From positions 124,001 through 188,000 of the forward strand of contig NZ_QFRJ01000001.1 in the NCBI RefSeq assembly GCF_003143775.1: a stretch of 64,000 bases of DNA, in the 5' to 3' direction. This document shows, piece after piece, positions 61,712-64,000 of the stretch. Position numbers and translations under genes: made by a program. This DNA comes from Brumimicrobium oceani (lineage in GTDB: Bacteria > Bacteroidota > Bacteroidia > Flavobacteriales_D > Crocinitomicaceae). Each line of letters starts with the position of its first letter. Positions within the stretch are counted from its first letter, which is position 1. The notes beneath the pieces are model-generated. The model was not told the origin of the DNA. It searched no databases and worked only from the letters and a program-made list of their open reading frames with translations.

Positions 61712-62278
61712 CTAGACCTTTCCTAGCATTGCTTTCTTAACAGCTTCATCAGCAGGAGTTTTCCCTAACCAAATCGACCAAAGCGCTTTTTTAAACTCCA
61801 ATCCTTTTGCTCCACCTAGGTGCTTCCCATTCATATATGCTTCAACACCGCTTTCTGGTTTGTAAAGCAATATTACTTCGTCACCTGATTTGAATTCTAC
61901 ATTAAAAAGTTTCATGAAGTCTTGGATTTCTTTCTCTGTGGCTTTTCCATCTGTAGAAGTTGCAAAACCTTCTTTTACTGTCTCCACAAATTTATCTCTT
62001 GTCACTTTATCTGATAGAATTTTCAAGCGGATAGCAGATTCTACATTTTGGTCAATTATTGTTTGTGCATTGCTCGTTCTTTCGGGAACATAAAGCGCTG
62101 CAACATATAAATTAAAGAAGTACTTGGTTCGTAATCCTGCGCCATTATATTCTACAACTTGATCACTAATTTTAAATTTTGTAGGAAAAGTTGCTCCAGA
62201 TACAGTTACATTTTGGGCCGTTGCGGTAAAGGAAAGAATAACACCAATAAACAAGGCAACAATTAATTTTGATTTCAT
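61712..62278 (-). CDS. Chalcone isomerase-like secreted protein
   Basis: A 188-residue protein with a signal peptide (MKSKLIVALFIGVILSFTATAQ). The chalcone-isomerase-like (CHI) fold is supported by NGAGLRTKYFFNLYVAALYVPE, DKVTRDKFVETVKEGFATST and YKPESGVEAYMNGKHLGGAKGLEFKKALWSIWLGKTPAD. Bacterial members of this fold lack flavonoid chemistry and are thought to bind fatty acids or other lipids. It is in the envelope by its signal. It is divergent from a small lipoprotein gene. Confidence 0.88.
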   Translation of the reverse strand: MKSKLIVALFIGVILSFTATAQNVTVSGATFPTKFKISDQVVEYNGAGLRTKYFFNLYVAALYVPERTSNAQTIIDQNVESAIRLKILSDKVTRDKFVETVKEGFATSTDGKATEKEIQDFMKLFNVEFKSGDEVILLYKPESGVEAYMNGKHLGGAKGLEFKKALWSIWLGKTPADEAVKKAMLGKV

Positions 62279-62347
62279 AGTTTTGATTTTAATGAATAAT
62301 GCTTATTTTTAAACAAATCTTATTCCAAATTTACAAAAAATAAACTT

Positions 62348-62626
62348 ATGAATAAACTATTTAGTCTATTACTCGGAGCCTCATTTTTAATCCTAACTTC
62401 TTGTGGAGGTGGTTGGTCGGAAGATCAAAAAAACACGGTTAAAAATGAATGCATCACAATGGGAGGTTATGATTGTGATTGTTATCTCGAAAAGGCAACA
62501 GAAACATTTAAGAACCCTGCGGAGTACAACAAGCAAGCTTCAGAATTAAAGGAAAAATTCAATTCAGCAATTGAAGAATGCGAAGTGCAAGTGGAAGAAA
62601 ATGACGATAACTTAGAGTCGTTTTAA
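62348..62626 (+). CDS. Small lipoprotein with four cysteines in the mature part
   Basis: A 92-residue lipoprotein with lipobox ILTSC. The mature part is acidic and helical and has cysteines at NECITMG, YDCDCYLEKA and EECEVQ, spaced as for disulfide bonds. The pattern CxxMGxxDCxCYLEKxxExFxxPxEY is typical of small Bacteroidota lipoproteins of unknown function. A hairpin after the gene (62701-62740) serves as terminator for it and the convergent gene. Confidence 0.75.
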   Translation: MNKLFSLLLGASFLILTSCGGGWSEDQKNTVKNECITMGGYDCDCYLEKATETFKNPAEYNKQASELKEKFNSAIEECEVQVEENDDNLESF

Positions 62627-62700
62627 GAATTTGTAAATGAGGTTAATCAATTTTTAAAACCGTAAATACCTCAGCTAACTTTGTTCAACTATTGATATTA

Positions 62701-62740
62701 AAAAAATCCAGAATTTTATTGCTAAGATTCTGGATTTTTT
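62701..62740. terminator. Bidirectional terminator between convergent genes
   Basis: A 14-bp perfect stem (AAAAAATCCAGAAT at 62701-62714 with ATTCTGGATTTTTT at 62727-62740) has a 12-nt loop. It has a T-run on either strand and ends at the stop codon of the minus-strand lipoprotein gene. Confidence 0.9.
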
Positions 62741-63362
62741 ATTCTGACGGGGAAAACAACCACGTAATTCTTCCTCGCTTAGCTTGCTGAATTTTAAAAT
62801 TCCATTCTGTATTGTCAGTGGAAAAAAGCACATTCTCCCATTGTGCTCTATTTATGTTTTTTTCACTTCCCAAATAGATGATTTGTGAATCTGAAACCCA
62901 AATGATAAAAGCTTCTTTACTGCCATTAGTTTCTTCATTTATTCGAATAGATTTGCACTGTGCACCAAAGCAATCAAGCCAATTGTAAAATGCACTGATG
63001 GTTTTTACGCTGTCTGCGAATTTCCAAGAGAGATAGTGAAAAGAAACACTGTCTTTAATGAAATAGCTTTCTTCTTTTTTTGTATACCCTAATCGATCAG
63101 GCATAAAAAGCATTTTACGCTTCCGTAATTTGTTTTCTTCTTCAAAATTCAACCCAGGAAAATTTTGGATTAATTTTTTCTGGGTTGGGCTAAGTTCTAC
63201 TTGAGCATTTTCTAAAGTATCTTCATCGTAATCATAATTTCCGGCTGATTGCGGCAGAACCTCATCCATGTTGATGATTTCAACTTCTGTGTTTTCAGAA
63301 CAAGCGCTCCACAATAGCACAACAAAAATTAGAAGAAAAGCTTTCTTCAATAAACCGGTCAT
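62739..63362 (-). CDS. Lipoprotein of unknown function
   Basis: A 207-residue protein from the ATG at 63362, with lipobox LLWSAC and an acidic linker rich in Asp and Glu (NYDYDEDTLENAQ). The folded part follows (FHYLSWKFADSVKTISAFYNWLDCFGAQCKSIRI, AFIIWVSDSQIIYLG, ITWLFSPSE). I recognise no family. The gene begins 10 nt after the threonine aldolase stop, so the two are probably co-transcribed. Confidence 0.7.
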   Translation of the reverse strand: MTGLLKKAFLLIFVVLLWSACSENTEVEIINMDEVLPQSAGNYDYDEDTLENAQVELSPTQKKLIQNFPGLNFEEENKLRKRKMLFMPDRLGYTKKEESYFIKDSVSFHYLSWKFADSVKTISAFYNWLDCFGAQCKSIRINEETNGSKEAFIIWVSDSQIIYLGSEKNINRAQWENVLFSTDNTEWNFKIQQAKRGRITWLFSPSE

Positions 63363-63372
63363 GGTATTCAAT

Positions 63373-64000
63373 TTATATTCCTTCTAAAACGGAGATGGCG
63401 TGATCAATATTGTTTGGCTTGACATCTAAATGCGTCACCATACGAATGGTTTGTTCTCCAAAAGCCATAAAGTGTAAATCCTTTTTAGCGCATTCTGCAA
63501 TAAGTTCAACTACATCCATTTTGTTAGATAGTTTGGCGACAACAATGTTGGTTTGAACAGGTAAAATCTCCTCAACCCAATTTAGTTTTTCTAAAGCTGC
63601 GCCCAACTGTTTTGCATGTTTGTGATCTTCTTTTAGTCTTTCAATGTTGTTTTTCATTGCGTAAAGTCCACCTGCCGCTATAATTCCTGCTTGTCTCATT
63701 CCTCCACCCAAAACTTTTCTCGCGCGTCTTGCCCTGTGAATGAATTCCTTATTTCCCAATAAAACAGAACCAACTGGAGCACCTAAGCCTTTGGAAAGAC
63801 AAATTGAAATGGAATCAAATTGTGCTGCATATTCTTTTGGTGGAATATTATTTTCTACCAATGCATTAAATAAGCGAGCGCCATCTAAATGGAGTGGAAG
63901 CTGATTTTCTTCACACACTTTTCGAATCGCTTTTATTTCATTAAAATCATAAATTGCTCCACCACCTCGGTTCATGGTGTCTTCCAGAGAAACAAGAGAA
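63373..64000 (-). CDS. ltaE: Low-specificity L-threonine aldolase, C-terminal part
   Basis: A partial gene that runs off the right edge; 208 codons and the stop are inside the window. It is a PLP enzyme that splits L-threonine to glycine and acetaldehyde. The upstream residues SLVSLEDTMNRGGG match the family's LENTHNxxGG. LPLHLDGARLFNA contributes the PLP-binding aspartate, and SISICLSKGLGAPVGSVLLG carries the Schiff-base lysine. The ATG inside the window (63975) is an internal methionine, not the start. It heads a probable operon with the lipoprotein gene. Confidence 0.92.
   Translation of the reverse strand, partial: SLVSLEDTMNRGGGAIYDFNEIKAIRKVCEENQLPLHLDGARLFNALVENNIPPKEYAAQFDSISICLSKGLGAPVGSVLLGNKEFIHRARRARKVLGGGMRQAGIIAAGGLYAMKNNIERLKEDHKHAKQLGAALEKLNWVEEILPVQTNIVVAKLSNKMDVVELIAECAKKDLHFMAFGEQTIRMVTHLDVKPNNIDHAISVLEGI

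Overview
The window is a stretch of an AT-rich Bacteroidota chromosome, most likely order Flavobacteriales (a Fluviicola/Crocinitomicaceae-like marine or freshwater lineage is my guess; the family is inference). Four very large or large secreted proteins carry type IX secretion (T9SS) C-terminal sorting domains, and the T9SS protein PorQ is encoded. Bacteroidota-restricted families (DUF6089, DUF3078, DUF2911, DUF4197, a SiaB-like kinase) are present, and several promoters fit the Bacteroidota pattern TTTG-N17-19-TAnnTTTG. Gene starts rarely have Shine-Dalgarno sequences.

Layout. 1-6.6 kb: pyrD (cut by the window edge), a DUF6089 outer-membrane protein, an MsbA-like ABC exporter, rpmH, sucC, map and a small membrane protein. 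6.6-7.9 kb: tRNA-Ser(GCU), tRNA-Pro(UGG) and tRNA-Arg(UCU), followed by a 127-bp tandem repeat. 7.9-25 kb: a Prx6-type peroxiredoxin, a human-type sulfide:quinone oxidoreductase, a T9SS M1 peptidase, an AsmA/DUF748-like protein, DUF2911 and DUF3078 proteins, thiolase, aroA, a GreA-like factor, 5-formyl-THF cyclo-ligase with YbaB, accA, ispE and a T9SS FG-GAP protein. 25-37.2 kb: a signalling island with a sigma-54 activator of NtrC type, a 1052-residue hybrid kinase and an Hpt protein in one operon, then a T9SS adhesin with six near-identical repeats, an orphan receiver paralogous to the kinase's own receiver, and a DUF4256 operon. The long non-coding gaps of this island hold about seven copies of a 15-bp palindrome that I propose as an operator. 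37.4-48.3 kb: a lipoprotein amidohydrolase, an SLC13 transporter, an operon of a WG-repeat lipoprotein, a TonB-like protein and an O-antigen-ligase-like protein, and a four-gene operon corA / retropepsin-like zinc protease / rimK / aspartoacylase-like. 48.9-64 kb: a 1443-residue SprB-repeat T9SS type B protein, a SiaB-like kinase, cinA, DUF4197, a nucleoside phosphorylase, a lipoprotein, a receiver protein, porQ, a YfcE-type phosphoesterase, a chalcone-isomerase-like protein, small lipoproteins and a partial threonine aldolase.

Non-coding structure is the most unusual part. Two families of short, non-coding, transposon-like elements (MITEs) with terminal inverted repeats are visible. Family 1 has a clean copy at 30599-30890 with an 8-bp target duplication, and other copies at 48519, 60601 and (truncated) 10196. 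Family 2 has a clean copy at 25045-25204 with a 6-bp target duplication. A second family-2 copy at 60543-61047 is interrupted by a family-1 copy, so the insertions are nested and can be ordered in time. Other structures are a 40-bp perfect palindrome between convergent genes, two long perfect hairpins, and 127-bp and 154-bp tandem arrays. No transposase, integrase, phage gene or CRISPR array was found.
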